64,000 nt of DNA, taken from Clostridium_AD sp050717535. GTDB taxonomy: Bacteria; Bacillota; Clostridia; Clostridiales; Clostridiaceae. Positions 24,628 to 34,344 of this stretch are shown here, in pieces (the first letter of the stretch is position 1; each line of letters begins with the position of its first letter). The notes below the pieces were generated by a model. The model searched no databases and had not been told where the DNA came from. It saw nothing but the letters and a program-made list of their open reading frames with translations. A program made the translations under genes and the position numbers. The stretch is taken from contig NZ_JBOITM010000084.1 in NCBI RefSeq assembly GCF_050717535.1, positions 7,530 to 71,529 of the forward strand, in the 5' to 3' direction.

Positions 24628-25875
24628 ATGAAATTAAAAAAGAAAACCGCAACAATTATAAGTTTTGCTATAGGTACTATAATGTTTACAACTACAGCTA
24701 TGGCTCAAGTATTAACCAAAAGTGGATATGATCAACTTAAAGATTCATTTAAATATACAGCAGAAAGTTGCACCACTAAACTTTCAAGTTATACTGCTGA
24801 CATGTCAGTTAGTCTAAAGGACAATGGTAATGTTATTTTTTCTGAGGATGCACTTTATAAAGTTGATGTATCAACTGGAGCAAAGGAAACTCTAACAACA
24901 GGACTTGATGGTTCGAAAAAGACAGAAAGTTATAATTACTCTGATAAAAAAGGTTCTATATATAAAGGTAGCGAACAAAATGTTTATTATTCAACTGAAT
25001 TTATAAATCCTCATGAAAATGCAACATCAAAAAACCCTTTTAAAGAAGAAAGAGCAGGAGATATAGAAAAAATTGCAGATGCTATAGTGGGTAATTTAAA
25101 AGATGCCGTTGTAGTTACTGAAAATGCAGATGGAACGAAGACTTTATCTGGCTCTTTAAGTGAAACTCAAATACCGGCACTTATTAATGCGGTGGTATCG
25201 CTTTCGTCTAAGCAGGCATTTGATAATAATAATCCTAATAATGAGAGTAGTATGCCTAAAATAACAAATGATATATTTATAAAAGAAGTTAAGGGAAATA
25301 TGGTAACAACTAAAGATGGATTAATTCAAAGTATTCTTGGCAGTGGAGTGATTTCTGGTAAAGATGCAATTGGCAAAGAGCACAAATTAACATTCGAGAT
25401 ATTAGGAAAATTAACCAATGTCAACTCAACTAAAGTTAGTAAACCTAATCTTACTGGTAAAAAAGTAGAAAAAAATATAGAAAAAGATTATAACAAATTA
25501 TCTAATCCAGAAAAATATATAGGAAAATATAAAACAAATATTTTAATAGAAAAGGATAATAAATTCGTAAAAATAGGCGAAAAATTCATAGATGTTACTA
25601 CAGTAGACGACAACAGTATTAGTGGAAGATATTATGAAGAATATACGAAGGGATACGAAGAATACGCAACGAATAAAAAAGACTTTAAGTTTGATGTAAA
25701 ATTCGAAAAGGATCAGCAGTTGAATGGGGCATTTAATGCAAAAGACTCTTCAAATGATACCATCAAAGGTAATATATCAATAGACCAAGGTTCAGCACAA
25801 ATATATTTTAACATAAATGAAAGCAGAAGTGGCAACATGTTATTTAACGATCAATACAGTAAAGTTTTTAACTAA
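24628..25875 (+). CDS. hypothetical secreted protein
   Basis: The 415-residue protein has a clear signal peptide (MKLKKKTATIISFAIGTIMF, cleavage probably after TTAMA). The rest is soluble, rich in Lys, Asp, Ser and Asn, with beta-strand character (SLKDNGNVIFSEDALYKVD) and no membrane anchor or cell-wall motif. I do not recognise a family. It lies upstream of a four-gene ABC transporter/two-component cluster on the same strand, but a hairpin at 25895-25943 separates them. Divergent from blaI, with about 250 bp between. Confidence 0.7.
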   Translation: MKLKKKTATIISFAIGTIMFTTTAMAQVLTKSGYDQLKDSFKYTAESCTTKLSSYTADMSVSLKDNGNVIFSEDALYKVDVSTGAKETLTTGLDGSKKTESYNYSDKKGSIYKGSEQNVYYSTEFINPHENATSKNPFKEERAGDIEKIADAIVGNLKDAVVVTENADGTKTLSGSLSETQIPALINAVVSLSSKQAFDNNNPNNESSMPKITNDIFIKEVKGNMVTTKDGLIQSILGSGVISGKDAIGKEHKLTFEILGKLTNVNSTKVSKPNLTGKKVEKNIEKDYNKLSNPEKYIGKYKTNILIEKDNKFVKIGEKFIDVTTVDDNSISGRYYEEYTKGYEEYATNKKDFKFDVKFEKDQQLNGAFNAKDSSNDTIKGNISIDQGSAQIYFNINESRSGNMLFNDQYSKVFN

Positions 25876-25894
25876 TAATAAATAAGGCATATGA

Positions 25895-25943
25895 AAATAA
25901 ATAGCAAGTCAAATACAGTAAAAAACTGACTTACTATTTATTT
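25895..25943 (+). terminator. hairpin after the secreted protein gene
   Basis: A 17-bp stem with one mismatch pairs 25895-25911 with 25927-25943 around a 15-nt loop. The right arm ends in TATTTATTT. It likely ends the secreted-protein transcript. Confidence 0.6.
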
Positions 25944-25973
25944 AAATGTGGCAGTAATTTTGGGGGTATATAA

Positions 25974-26699
25974 ATGGAGAAAGTTATTGAAATTAAAAAC
26001 CTTTCCAAGGTATATAAGAATGGAAGAGGGATAACAGATATTAATATTGATATACATAAAGGTGAAATCTTTGGGTTTTTAGGACCTAATGGTGCTGGTA
26101 AAACTACTGCTATGAAAATAATGACTGGACTTATAAAACCAGACAGTGGCGATGTCAAAATACTGGGGCATAGTGTTTTGGAAGAATACGAGAAAGTAAT
26201 GAAAAGCGTAGGTTGTATTATAGAAACTGCAGAATCCTATCTTTATTTAACAGCTTATGAAAATTTAAAACAAGTTTCGAGATATTATAAAGATGTTGAT
26301 GAAGAGAGAATCCATGAAGTTTTAGAAATGACAGGAATGTTAAAATACAAAAATGAAAAACCAAGAAAATTTTCGCTTGGTATGAAGCAGAGACTAGGAA
26401 TAGCTGCTGCAATTTTACCACGGCCAGAAGTAATTATTCTAGATGAACCACTAAATGGGCTTGACGTTGAAGGTATGATATCTATGAGAAATATAATAAA
26501 AGATTTGGTAGAAAAAGAAAATGCCACATTTTTTATCTCAAGCCATCTTATCCACGATGTTGAACTTACTTGTACCCATATTGGTGTATTATATAATGGA
26601 CGAATGCTTAATGTAGACACAATGAAAAATATATTAAATAATTATTCGTCACTAGAAAATTATTTTGTTAGCGAGGTAGAAAGAAATGGTAGAATTTAA
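25974..26699 (+). CDS. ABC transporter ATP-binding protein
   Basis: The 241-residue ATPase has Walker A (GPNGAGKTT), the signature FSLGMKQRLGIA, Walker B (VIILDEPLNGLD) and the H-loop (SSHLIHD). It is closest in layout to the BcrA-type ATPases used in peptide-antibiotic resistance and lantibiotic immunity. It overlaps the permease gene by 14 nt. With the histidine kinase and response regulator downstream it looks like a sensing and export module for an antimicrobial peptide; the substrate is inferred from context only. Confidence 0.9.
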   Translation: MEKVIEIKNLSKVYKNGRGITDINIDIHKGEIFGFLGPNGAGKTTAMKIMTGLIKPDSGDVKILGHSVLEEYEKVMKSVGCIIETAESYLYLTAYENLKQVSRYYKDVDEERIHEVLEMTGMLKYKNEKPRKFSLGMKQRLGIAAAILPRPEVIILDEPLNGLDVEGMISMRNIIKDLVEKENATFFISSHLIHDVELTCTHIGVLYNGRMLNVDTMKNILNNYSSLENYFVSEVERNGRI

Positions 26700-27438
26700 A
26701 GCTACTTTATTAAATGAAATTGAAAAATTATATAAAAGGAAAAAAGTTTTAGTTGCAGTAATTATATCACTTATTTTCATAATACTAGGGCAGTTGTCTA
26801 TGCTAGTATTAAGAACTGGTTTTGGACTTCGAGGGGTCTCAAGTATGGATTTTCCTATACTTGTACTATCTATAGTTGTTAATACAATTCTTCCCCTATT
26901 TACGGCACTTGTAACAATAGAAAGTTTTTCGGGAGAATTTTCACAAAACACTATGAAAATTGCACTTACAAGGCCCATCACAAGGTTAAAATTTTATACG
27001 GCGAAGTTAACTGCAATTATGTTATTCATCCTTGCAAACCTTTTATTTTTAATGATTTTTTCAATACTCGCTGGGTGCTTTTTTAATTCAAATTCCTTCA
27101 CATTTAGTAGTGTTATTAAAATCCTGATTTCTTATATTGTTACACTGCTACCTATGGTGATTTTATCAATAATTATTGCATTTTTTGCAAACATAATTAG
27201 AAGTGGTATAGGTGTATTTTTTCTGTCAATTTTTGTTTTCGTCGCTTTTAAAGGATTAGGGATAATTTTCTATAGATTTTCGGGGGTGTTTATTACATCT
27301 ATGATGAGTTGGTATACACTATTTATTATGGAAACTATTCCAACTTTTAAAATTTTTCTTCAGTTTATGATGATGCTCAGTTATGGTATAATATTTTTTA
27401 CAGCAGGATATTATTTATTTGATAAAAAAGAATTTTAG
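26686..27438 (+). CDS. ABC-2 type permease
   Basis: The 250-residue membrane protein has six predicted helices and ESFSGEFSQNTMKIALTRPITRLKFYTAK, the cytoplasmic segment typical of ABC-2 permeases of the BcrB/NatB kind. Its start overlaps the ATPase gene, so translation is coupled. It forms the membrane part of the transporter with the preceding ATPase. Confidence 0.88.
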   Translation: MVEFKATLLNEIEKLYKRKKVLVAVIISLIFIILGQLSMLVLRTGFGLRGVSSMDFPILVLSIVVNTILPLFTALVTIESFSGEFSQNTMKIALTRPITRLKFYTAKLTAIMLFILANLLFLMIFSILAGCFFNSNSFTFSSVIKILISYIVTLLPMVILSIIIAFFANIIRSGIGVFFLSIFVFVAFKGLGIIFYRFSGVFITSMMSWYTLFIMETIPTFKIFLQFMMMLSYGIIFFTAGYYLFDKKEF

Positions 27439-27481
27439 AAGTCGCTTTTAAGTGAACTCAGTGGATTTTTGAGGTGGAAAA

Positions 27482-28924
27482 ATGAATATAAAAAAACGGT
27501 TAATTCTTTCTAATACTATAACTATAGTAATTCCTTTTTTCATTACTATTATAGCAGCATTCTTATTTGTTTTTGTTTCCTCAAGAGTTTTTAATAAGGA
27601 TGTAAGTTATGATAATTTTAAAAAATTTATGTTTATAAAAACGGAACTGTCTAATACTAAAAGTGCTATATGGAAACAAAATTCTGAGGATATGGAAGAT
27701 CCAGTCTATCAGAAGTATTTGTACCAAAAGCTGTCCAATATCGATGGAGAGCTCATAATTCTTAAAAACAATACTGCTATTTTCACATCTAAGGATGTAA
27801 ATAAAATAGATATAGAAAAATGTTTATTAGAATCTAAAGTTAAATCACAAAGAAAAGTAGTTGAAATTGATGCTGTTGATTACAGAGTTGAAGTAGCACC
27901 AATTAGGTTCAAGGATGAGGCGTTAGGTAGTGCCATATTATTGGCACCAACTTTTGAGTATGCAGGTATCCTTGAAATATTTATTATATTTATCATTGGT
28001 GTATTCCTTGTTACTTTTATAGGGGTCAACATATTTATGTCTTATCTGCTTTCAAAAAGAATAATAAAACCCTTATCACTTTTAAAGACAGCGGTTGGAG
28101 ATATTAGTAAAGGGGATTTAAGTCTGGAAATAATTGAAGCTGGAGACCAAGAAATTGTGGAGTTATGCGCTGATTTTGAAAAGATGAGAATACAACTTAA
28201 GGATGCTGTTAGTTTGAAAAAAAAGTATGATGATAATAGGAAGATGTTAGTTTCTAGTATATCCCATGATCTTAAAACTCCTTTAACTTCAATAAAAGGT
28301 TATGTTAAAGGTATTTTGGATGGAGTGGCAAATACTCCTGAAAAAGCAGAACGATATTTAAAGACTGTTTATTCTAAAGCTGAGGGTATGGATGTTATGA
28401 TTAATGATTTACTTTTATATTCAAAATTAGATTTAAGTCAGCTTCCCTTTAACTTTGAAAAAACAGATATTATAGATTACTTTAATTACTGTATTCATGA
28501 AAGTACAATTGAACTTGAAAAATATAATATAAAGATTTCTTTGATAAATGACTTAAAAGGATCAATATACGTTAAGATTGATAGAGAAAGACTGATGAGG
28601 GTTATACTAAACATTATTGATAATGCTCGTAAATATATGGATAAAGAGAAAGGTGAAATTACTATACTACTTAGGGAAACTAATTCTAGTATTATTATTG
28701 AGATAAGAGATAACGGTTCTGGCATTGATAAGAATGATGCAAATAAAATTTTTGACAGGTTTTATAGAGCAGATACTGCAAGGAGTGAAGCGAATGGAAG
28801 TGGACTTGGACTTGCCATTGCAAAACAAATTGTGGAGGGACACAAAGGGAAAATATGGGCTATAAGCCATGAAAGCAAGGGTACAAGTATTTTGATGTCA
28901 TTTGGAAAAATATCAGAAGGGTAG
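27482..28924 (+). CDS. sensor histidine kinase
   Basis: The 480-residue kinase has two membrane helices (about residues 10-32 and 160-185) around an extracellular domain of about 125 residues, a HAMP segment (LSKRIIKPLSLL), the phospho-acceptor box SSISHDLKTPLTS with H262, and the N, G1 (DNGSGID) and G2 (GSGLGLAIAK) boxes. The ligand domain shows no known motif. It probably phosphorylates the regulator encoded 9 nt downstream and senses the substrate of the transporter genes upstream. Confidence 0.92.
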   Translation: MNIKKRLILSNTITIVIPFFITIIAAFLFVFVSSRVFNKDVSYDNFKKFMFIKTELSNTKSAIWKQNSEDMEDPVYQKYLYQKLSNIDGELIILKNNTAIFTSKDVNKIDIEKCLLESKVKSQRKVVEIDAVDYRVEVAPIRFKDEALGSAILLAPTFEYAGILEIFIIFIIGVFLVTFIGVNIFMSYLLSKRIIKPLSLLKTAVGDISKGDLSLEIIEAGDQEIVELCADFEKMRIQLKDAVSLKKKYDDNRKMLVSSISHDLKTPLTSIKGYVKGILDGVANTPEKAERYLKTVYSKAEGMDVMINDLLLYSKLDLSQLPFNFEKTDIIDYFNYCIHESTIELEKYNIKISLINDLKGSIYVKIDRERLMRVILNIIDNARKYMDKEKGEITILLRETNSSIIIEIRDNGSGIDKNDANKIFDRFYRADTARSEANGSGLGLAIAKQIVEGHKGKIWAISHESKGTSILMSFGKISEG

Positions 28925-28933
28925 AGGATTAAT

Positions 28934-29629
28934 ATGAAGAGAATTTTAATAGTCGAAGATGATGAAAGCATTGCTGAACTTGAAAAAGACTATTTAGAGA
29001 TTGAGGGATTTGAAGTTAAAATCTGTAACAATGGTGTGGATGGGTTAAATGCATTAAAAACAAACAAATTTGATTTGTTAATTCTTGATGTTATGCTTCC
29101 TAAAATTGATGGATATACTATTCTACGTAGTCTCCAAGAGGAAAAGGATATTCCGGTTTTGATGGTTTCTGCAAAAAAAGAAGATATTGATAAAATAAAG
29201 GGGCTTAGTCTTGGTGCGGATGACTATATTACAAAGCCATTTAACCCCAGCGAATTAGTTGCTAGAGTTAAGTCGCATCTTCGGAATTATGAAAGAATAA
29301 AAAACAAATTTAAGAGTGAAGCCCCTAATAGTACAGTTATAATAAGAGGCCTAGAAATAAGGAAAGACTGCAGACAAGTATTTATGAACGGCATTGAAAT
29401 AAATCTAGCACAAAAGGAATTTGAACTATTGCTGTATCTGGCCGAAAACCCTAATAGAGTATTTAGCAAAGAGGAATTATTTGAAAGAATCTGGGGATTT
29501 GATGCTATAGGAGATACTGCAACTGTTACAGTACATATTGGTAGAGTTAGAGAGAAAATTGAGGTATCTACGTCTGTTCCTCAATATATTGAAACTGTTT
29601 GGGGAACTGGGTACAGGCTTAGGGTATAA
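28934..29629 (+). CDS. OmpR-family response regulator
   Basis: The 231-residue protein has a receiver domain (acidic pair E8, D9, D10; phospho-acceptor D52 in LILDVMLPK; K of ITKPF) and a C-terminal winged helix (ENPNRVFSKEELFERIWGFD, then TVTVHIGRVREKIE). It pairs with the histidine kinase just before it. It probably controls the ABC transporter genes of the same cluster. No terminator was recognised before the LexA-type promoter at 29693. Confidence 0.93.
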   Translation: MKRILIVEDDESIAELEKDYLEIEGFEVKICNNGVDGLNALKTNKFDLLILDVMLPKIDGYTILRSLQEEKDIPVLMVSAKKEDIDKIKGLSLGADDYITKPFNPSELVARVKSHLRNYERIKNKFKSEAPNSTVIIRGLEIRKDCRQVFMNGIEINLAQKEFELLLYLAENPNRVFSKEELFERIWGFDAIGDTATVTVHIGRVREKIEVSTSVPQYIETVWGTGYRLRV

Positions 29630-29692
29630 AACATACTTTAAACCTGTGCCTATTAATTTTTATTCACTATTATTAAAAATTTATAAAATCTA

Positions 29693-29721
29693 TTGACTTG
29701 CGAACAAACGTTCGCTATAAT
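29693..29721 (+). promoter_or_regulatory. SOS promoter with LexA box
   Basis: TTGACT (29693-29698) and TATAAT (29716-29721) are spaced by 17 bp. Between them lies CGAACAAACGTTCG (29701-29714), an exact match to the CGAAC-N4-GTTCG LexA box of Bacillus and Clostridium. LexA bound here would block the promoter until DNA damage. The only gene downstream is the small gene at 29866, after a leader of about 135 nt that has short hairpins (for example CCACTTTAGTGG). Confidence 0.88.
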
Positions 29722-29865
29722 ATGAATATAGTTTTAAAAGTAAAAATACCTGTAAAGTATTTTAAATATATATATATATTGTATTTTATAACAGCATGAA
29801 TTTACAGAGAAGCTGTATTTTTAAAGCACCACTTTAGTGGATTATTTAACTGGGGGTAAAACAAT

Positions 29866-30123
29866 ATGGAAACAAAGGATTTATGGGTTAAGATAAATTA
29901 TTCGCAAGAGGGTAGTGATAGTTTAGCAATAACGTATACTGCTAGTACTAATAAGGTTAATCATTCTTCTAAGTATTTAATTTGTGGGGGAAGGTACAAT
30001 AGAAATGGTGGAACTATAACGTTTAAGGCGAAAAATATGGAAGAAGCTACTGAAATAGCTAATAATAACTTGGTAGCTAATGCAGGTACTAATAAATATG
30101 AGTATCTTAAAAGGATTATATAA
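29866..30123 (+). CDS. SOS-controlled small protein of unknown function
   Basis: The 85-residue protein has no family I recognise and no membrane segment or signal. It looks like a small alpha/beta protein: strands KINYSQ, SLAITYTAS and GGTITFKA, then a helix (NMEEATEIANNNLVA). GGGGG precedes the ATG. It is alone between a LexA-box promoter and a strong terminator, so it is a one-gene SOS unit. Candidates include a cell-division or nuclease inhibitor or a toxin, but nothing in the sequence proves one. Confidence 0.75.
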   Translation: METKDLWVKINYSQEGSDSLAITYTASTNKVNHSSKYLICGGRYNRNGGTITFKAKNMEEATEIANNNLVANAGTNKYEYLKRII

Positions 30124-30162
30124 TCAGTAATATATAGGAAAGCAAATTAATTAATGATTTTT

Positions 30163-30210
30163 AATATTATAGAGGATATTATGATATTTCAGAATATCCT
30201 CTATAATATT
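30163..30210. terminator. bidirectional terminator between convergent genes
   Basis: A perfect 18-bp stem pairs 30163-30180 with 30193-30210 around a 12-nt loop. It lies between the SOS gene and the convergent HD-GYP gene and can end both transcripts. Confidence 0.8.
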
Positions 30211-30212
30211 AC

Positions 30213-30251
30213 ATACAAATATTAAATACAAATATTACATACAAATATTAA
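30213..30251. repeat. three tandem copies of a 13-bp unit
   Basis: ATACAAATATTAA/C is repeated at 30213-30225, 30226-30238 and 30239-30251. The last copy includes the stop codon of the HD-GYP gene. It is too short and regular to be a CRISPR and looks like simple slippage. Confidence 0.8.
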
Positions 30252-31366
30252 ATTACAAATTCAATATTTTCGATTACAATATCTAACTGTTTTATCAATG
30301 AAACAGTTTCACCAATCTCTTGTGCATTGACATTGGTTCCCTTCTTTATGATTTTAACTTGAGGTCTTAAAGCAAAATTAGGGAATATAGCTGTTACCAC
30401 ACCTATATCACCAGTGCTTAGTCTTACTAGTGTTCCAGGTGGGTAAGGAACAACTGCCTTTGAAAATGCTTTAACCATTTCATAATCAAATTGAGTATCA
30501 CCATGGGAAAGTATGTATTCTACAGCATCATTAGGATTCATGGCTTTTCGATAAGGCCTGTCCGAAGTAAGTGCATCATATACATCTGCAATAGCAACAA
30601 TTCTCGCAAATCTGTTTATAGATTTATCCTTTATATTATCTGGATATCCGGATCCATTCATTTTTTCATGATGCTGAAGTGCCACGATTCTAGAGGGTGC
30701 AGATATATCTAAGCATCCTTTTAAATAATCATAGCCTTTTGTAGTATGTTCTTTTATAGTTTCAAATTCTTCATCAGTTAAGGGACCAGGCTTTAGTACT
30801 ATATCTACTGGAATAAGAACTTTACCTATATCATGTATTAATGCGCCCATACATAAAGTATAAAGGTCATTTTGATTTAGCTGTAATTGAACACCCAACA
30901 CTAGAGATATTACAGCTACGTTTACACTATGTTGGTAGGTATAATTATCCATGCTTTTAATGTCTACTAAATTAATCATTACGTTTTTCTTGCTTATAAT
31001 TTCGTCAATTATATCTCTAGCAATACTTCCTATAGATTCAAAATAGGCATGTTTTTCTTTCGCAAATTTTTTTTCGTTGAAATTTATATTATTTGAATAT
31101 AAATCATATTTTTCAAAACTATAGAAGGTTTCTTTTATAGCTTTTATAGCATTTTGACGGAGTTCAGGCTTTATAATATCCTCAATTATAATTTCGCTAT
31201 ATTCATCATTAATATATACAGAATAAATCTGTAACCGTTTAATTTTTACTAAGAAAGTTTCCGTTAATATAACACCTTCTCTTAATAAAACCCGTCCATC
31301 GTTATCAAATATAGTTTTGGCCAAATAATTTCCTGGTTTTGCAAATTCGATTGGTACAAGTCGCAT
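30248..31366 (-). CDS. HD-GYP domain c-di-GMP phosphodiesterase
   Basis: The 372-residue protein has an N-terminal region of about 120 residues, then an HD-GYP domain: HSVNVAVISLVLG, the HD pair in ALIHDIGKVLIP, KEHTTKGYDYL, the GYP-type motif HHEKMNGSGYPD and the end motif DALTSDRPYRKAM. HD-GYP enzymes hydrolyse cyclic di-GMP to GMP. A C-terminal beta-rich part follows (residues 310-372). No receiver or membrane segment is seen. It is divergent from the CapA-like gene. The GGDEF protein at 34606 is a possible opposite activity. Confidence 0.92.
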   Translation of the reverse strand: MRLVPIEFAKPGNYLAKTIFDNDGRVLLREGVILTETFLVKIKRLQIYSVYINDEYSEIIIEDIIKPELRQNAIKAIKETFYSFEKYDLYSNNINFNEKKFAKEKHAYFESIGSIARDIIDEIISKKNVMINLVDIKSMDNYTYQHSVNVAVISLVLGVQLQLNQNDLYTLCMGALIHDIGKVLIPVDIVLKPGPLTDEEFETIKEHTTKGYDYLKGCLDISAPSRIVALQHHEKMNGSGYPDNIKDKSINRFARIVAIADVYDALTSDRPYRKAMNPNDAVEYILSHGDTQFDYEMVKAFSKAVVPYPPGTLVRLSTGDIGVVTAIFPNFALRPQVKIIKKGTNVNAQEIGETVSLIKQLDIVIENIEFVI

Positions 31367-31632
31367 AAATATATCACACCCTTAGCATAAAAAATTAAGT
31401 CATTTCAATATATTTTACACCATTTATATTTAAAATCACACTATTAATTACAAAGAACATACATATAATATATTTTAAAACAAAATATGTATTTTTTAGT
31501 AAAAATATATACAATACTGTTCGAAATATGAAATAAATATATTTACAAATATTATACAATTATGCTACAAAATGGTATAATGTTAATTATAACTAATTTT
31601 CATTTAATTAATTTGTAAAGTGGTGATATATT

Positions 31633-32937
31633 ATGAAAAAATCAAATCAAATACTAATAATCATATGCATCTTTATAGCCTCCATTATCAGTACATTAAT
31701 TATCAATATCCAAGGTGATAATTATCAAATAAGCAAAAATGAGGGTATTAAAAAGCAAGAGATTAAAGATCTAGAGGTTAAAGAGAATTTAACTGTAAAT
31801 AAAAATCTAGAATATGATGTTGCAAACATTGTAGCGGTAGGCGATATAATAATTCATGAGGATCAGTTAAAAGCACAATTAGATGAGGCTACAGGAGAGT
31901 ATAATTTCTACAATAATTTTAAATATGTAAAATCACATATAATTTCAGGCGATATTGCTTTAGCAAATTTAGAAACCACTTTAGCTGGAGAAAACCAGAA
32001 GTATACAGGATATCCTAGTTTTAATTCTCCAAGTAGCATAGCAGATGCAATGGTAGACAGTGGCTTTGATATTTTATCTATAGTTAATAATCATACTATA
32101 GATAGGGGTAGTGCGGGGGTTTTTAGCACTATGTCAGAACTTCAAAAGAGAAATATTAAAGAAATTGGAGCAAGGGAAAGTGTAGATAAAAAGCCTTACC
32201 TAATACAAGAGGTTAAAGGCATAAAAATGGGATTTATAAGCTATAGTTATGAAACACCAAGAAAGGGAGAAAGGAAGACACTAAACGCAATAGAAATACC
32301 TAGTGACGTTGTAAATTTATTAAATACGTTTAGTTATGAACATATTGATGAGGATTTAAATAAAATAAAAACACAAATTGATGAAATGAAAAGTCAAGGC
32401 GCACAAGCAATTATCTTCTTTATTCATTGGGGTAATGAATATGAGAGAGTGCCCAATGTGCATCAAAAGAGTATTGCAAGGTCACTATGTGATTATGGGG
32501 TAGATGTTATTTTAGGAAGTCATCCACATGTTGTTCAACCTATGGAATTTATAACCTCAGAAAAAACAGGTAAAAGATCTTTGGTGGTTTACTCAATGGG
32601 GAATTTTATTTCCAATCAGCAATATGAGAGAACTAATAATAGATACACGGAGGATGGGGTTATTGTAAATATAGAAATTAAGAAGAGTAAGTTATCTAAT
32701 GATATTACAATAAGTGAGGTGTCGTATATACCTACTTGGGTGCATAGATATACTGATAATAATAAGTTTGTTTATGAAGTTTTACCGTTAACTGATGCAT
32801 TAGCAAGCAAAGGGAAATATAATCTTAATGAGAGTGGGTCGGTATGGAGAGCTGAAAATTCTGAGAAGAGTACCCGAATGCTAATGGGGGGCAGTAATGA
32901 AATAATAGAGGCAGGTGTAAAAGCAGTTATGAATTAA
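31633..32937 (+). CDS. CapA family protein (PgsA-like)
   Basis: The 434-residue protein has one N-terminal membrane anchor (ILIIICIFIASIISTLIINI) and a calcineurin-like CapA domain outside the cell: IVAVGDIIIHED, DIALANLETTLAG, SIVNNHTIDRGSAG, FIHWGNEYERVP and VDVILGSHPHVVQPMEF, with the metal-binding Asp, Asn and His residues. CapA/PgsA proteins take part in poly-gamma-glutamate capsule synthesis or export, but many homologues are not linked to capsule genes and none is seen here. It is a single gene. Confidence 0.88.
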   Translation: MKKSNQILIIICIFIASIISTLIINIQGDNYQISKNEGIKKQEIKDLEVKENLTVNKNLEYDVANIVAVGDIIIHEDQLKAQLDEATGEYNFYNNFKYVKSHIISGDIALANLETTLAGENQKYTGYPSFNSPSSIADAMVDSGFDILSIVNNHTIDRGSAGVFSTMSELQKRNIKEIGARESVDKKPYLIQEVKGIKMGFISYSYETPRKGERKTLNAIEIPSDVVNLLNTFSYEHIDEDLNKIKTQIDEMKSQGAQAIIFFIHWGNEYERVPNVHQKSIARSLCDYGVDVILGSHPHVVQPMEFITSEKTGKRSLVVYSMGNFISNQQYERTNNRYTEDGVIVNIEIKKSKLSNDITISEVSYIPTWVHRYTDNNKFVYEVLPLTDALASKGKYNLNESGSVWRAENSEKSTRMLMGGSNEIIEAGVKAVMN

Positions 32938-33207
32938 ATCATCATATTATGATTAGATGTTAAGTTAATTGCATAGGTGGAATTATTTATTTGATTATTT
33001 TATACATTATATTAAGGTGATTTACAAAAAAATATGCATAATAAGGTTGAATACTTGCAATTATAAACTATAATTAAAAGTGAGAATATCAATATAGCAT
33101 GTAACATTGAAATTTGTGCTTGCTTAGAAATAAACATATGTCTTAGGATATAAAAATAAATGTAGTTAACATTGATATTTGAATAATTCTAATTGGGAGG
33201 AAATATA

Positions 33208-34071
33208 ATGACTATTTTAACACGAAATGATATCTGTTGGTGTGGCAGTGGTAAAAAATATAAAAAATGTCACATGGATCAGGATATATTTATAAGTAAT
33301 ATAGAGAAAAAAGTAGGTTATAAAATACCGAGGGACATCATGAAAACAGAGGAACAAATAGATGGTATTAGAAAAAGTTGTAAACTAACGCATGATGTAA
33401 TTGACATGGTTTCTGAGAGAATAAAAGTTGGAGTAACTACTAATGAAATAAATACTTGGGTGCATGAGTATACTGTTGAGCATAATGCATATCCAGCACC
33501 ACTAGGCTATGGTGGTTTTCCTAAGAGTGTATGTACGTCAATAAATAATGTAATATGCCATGGTATACCTGATGACACGGTTTTAAAAGACGGCGATATA
33601 GTTAATGTAGATGTGACTTGCATACTAGATGGCTATTATGGGGATGCCAGTAGAATGTTTATAATAGGAGAAGCTTCTAAAGAAGCAATAGATTTAGTCC
33701 GTGTATCAAAGGAATGCCTAGAACTCGGCATGCAGCAGGTAAAACCTTACAATACTCTTGGAGATATAGGGAATGCTATCCAAGAGCATGCAGAGAGCCT
33801 TGGATATTCTGTGGTATATGATTATGGCGGCCATGGAGTTGGGGTTGAGTTTCATGAAGACCCTTTTGTAGCTCATATAGGCAAAAGGAGAGAAGGTATG
33901 ATAATATTACCTAATATGACCTTTACCATTGAGCCCATGATCAATATTGGAAGTCCAGAAACTGATGTACTTGAAGATGATTGGACAGCAGTTACAACAG
34001 ATGGATCATTATCATCTCAATGGGAACATACCATACTTGTTACTGAAACCGGGTATGAAATACTAACATAA
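33208..34071 (+). CDS. map: type I methionine aminopeptidase with N-terminal SEC-C motif
   Basis: The enzyme removes the N-terminal methionine of new proteins. The first 25 residues hold a SEC-C zinc motif (CWCGSGKKYKKCH), followed by the pita-bread domain with the metal ligands in VNVDVTCILDGYYGDAS (Asp, Asp), GHGVGVEFHEDP (His), TIEPM (Glu) and SQWEHT (Glu). The SEC-C extension may dock on the ribosome. The frame opens at a TTG (33193), but GGGAGG is placed for the ATG at 33208, giving 287 residues. A strong terminator follows. Confidence 0.93.
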   Translation: MTILTRNDICWCGSGKKYKKCHMDQDIFISNIEKKVGYKIPRDIMKTEEQIDGIRKSCKLTHDVIDMVSERIKVGVTTNEINTWVHEYTVEHNAYPAPLGYGGFPKSVCTSINNVICHGIPDDTVLKDGDIVNVDVTCILDGYYGDASRMFIIGEASKEAIDLVRVSKECLELGMQQVKPYNTLGDIGNAIQEHAESLGYSVVYDYGGHGVGVEFHEDPFVAHIGKRREGMIILPNMTFTIEPMINIGSPETDVLEDDWTAVTTDGSLSSQWEHTILVTETGYEILT

Positions 34072-34080
34072 CTCAGTATT

Positions 34081-34124
34081 ATATACTAAAAACACCTCCA
34101 TTAGTGGGGGTGTTTTTAGTATAT
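34081..34124 (+). terminator. intrinsic terminator after map
   Basis: A 20-bp stem with one G-U pair, 34081-34100 with 34105-34124, and a TTAG tetraloop follow the stop codon by 9 nt. TGTTTTTAG lies on the right arm. Confidence 0.85.
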
Positions 34125-34155
34125 TTATGAGAGCTGAATTTTTTATATAAAAAAA

Positions 34156-34344
34156 CTATTCTACTTTTATAAAGTAGGTAATTTCATCTATGGGTATAGG
34201 TTCTTTTTTCCAAATTTTATAATAAGCAAAGTGTATTTTGCATTCACCGCATTTTAAAGGCTTGAACTTCCCAATAATCTGATGATGGCCACCTAGTATA
34301 TTTATAATTCTTACTATTGTCTCTTTAATATTTTTTTTATTCAT
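34156..34344 (-). CDS. hypothetical small protein
   Basis: The 62-residue basic frame has a CxxC pair (KCGEC) and reads like a real small protein (GKFKPLKCGECKIHFAYYKIW), but no good ribosome binding site precedes the ATG at 34344. I do not recognise a family. It stands alone, convergent with map. Confidence 0.45.
   Translation of the reverse strand: MNKKNIKETIVRIINILGGHHQIIGKFKPLKCGECKIHFAYYKIWKKEPIPIDEITYFIKVE

Noticed and set aside
29722..29865. Riboswitch in the leader of the SOS gene
   Set aside because: Only short AT-rich hairpins are visible; no known riboswitch core was recognised.
30213..30251. Possible CRISPR-like repeats
   Set aside because: Three directly adjoining 13-bp units without spacers; no cas gene is in the window.
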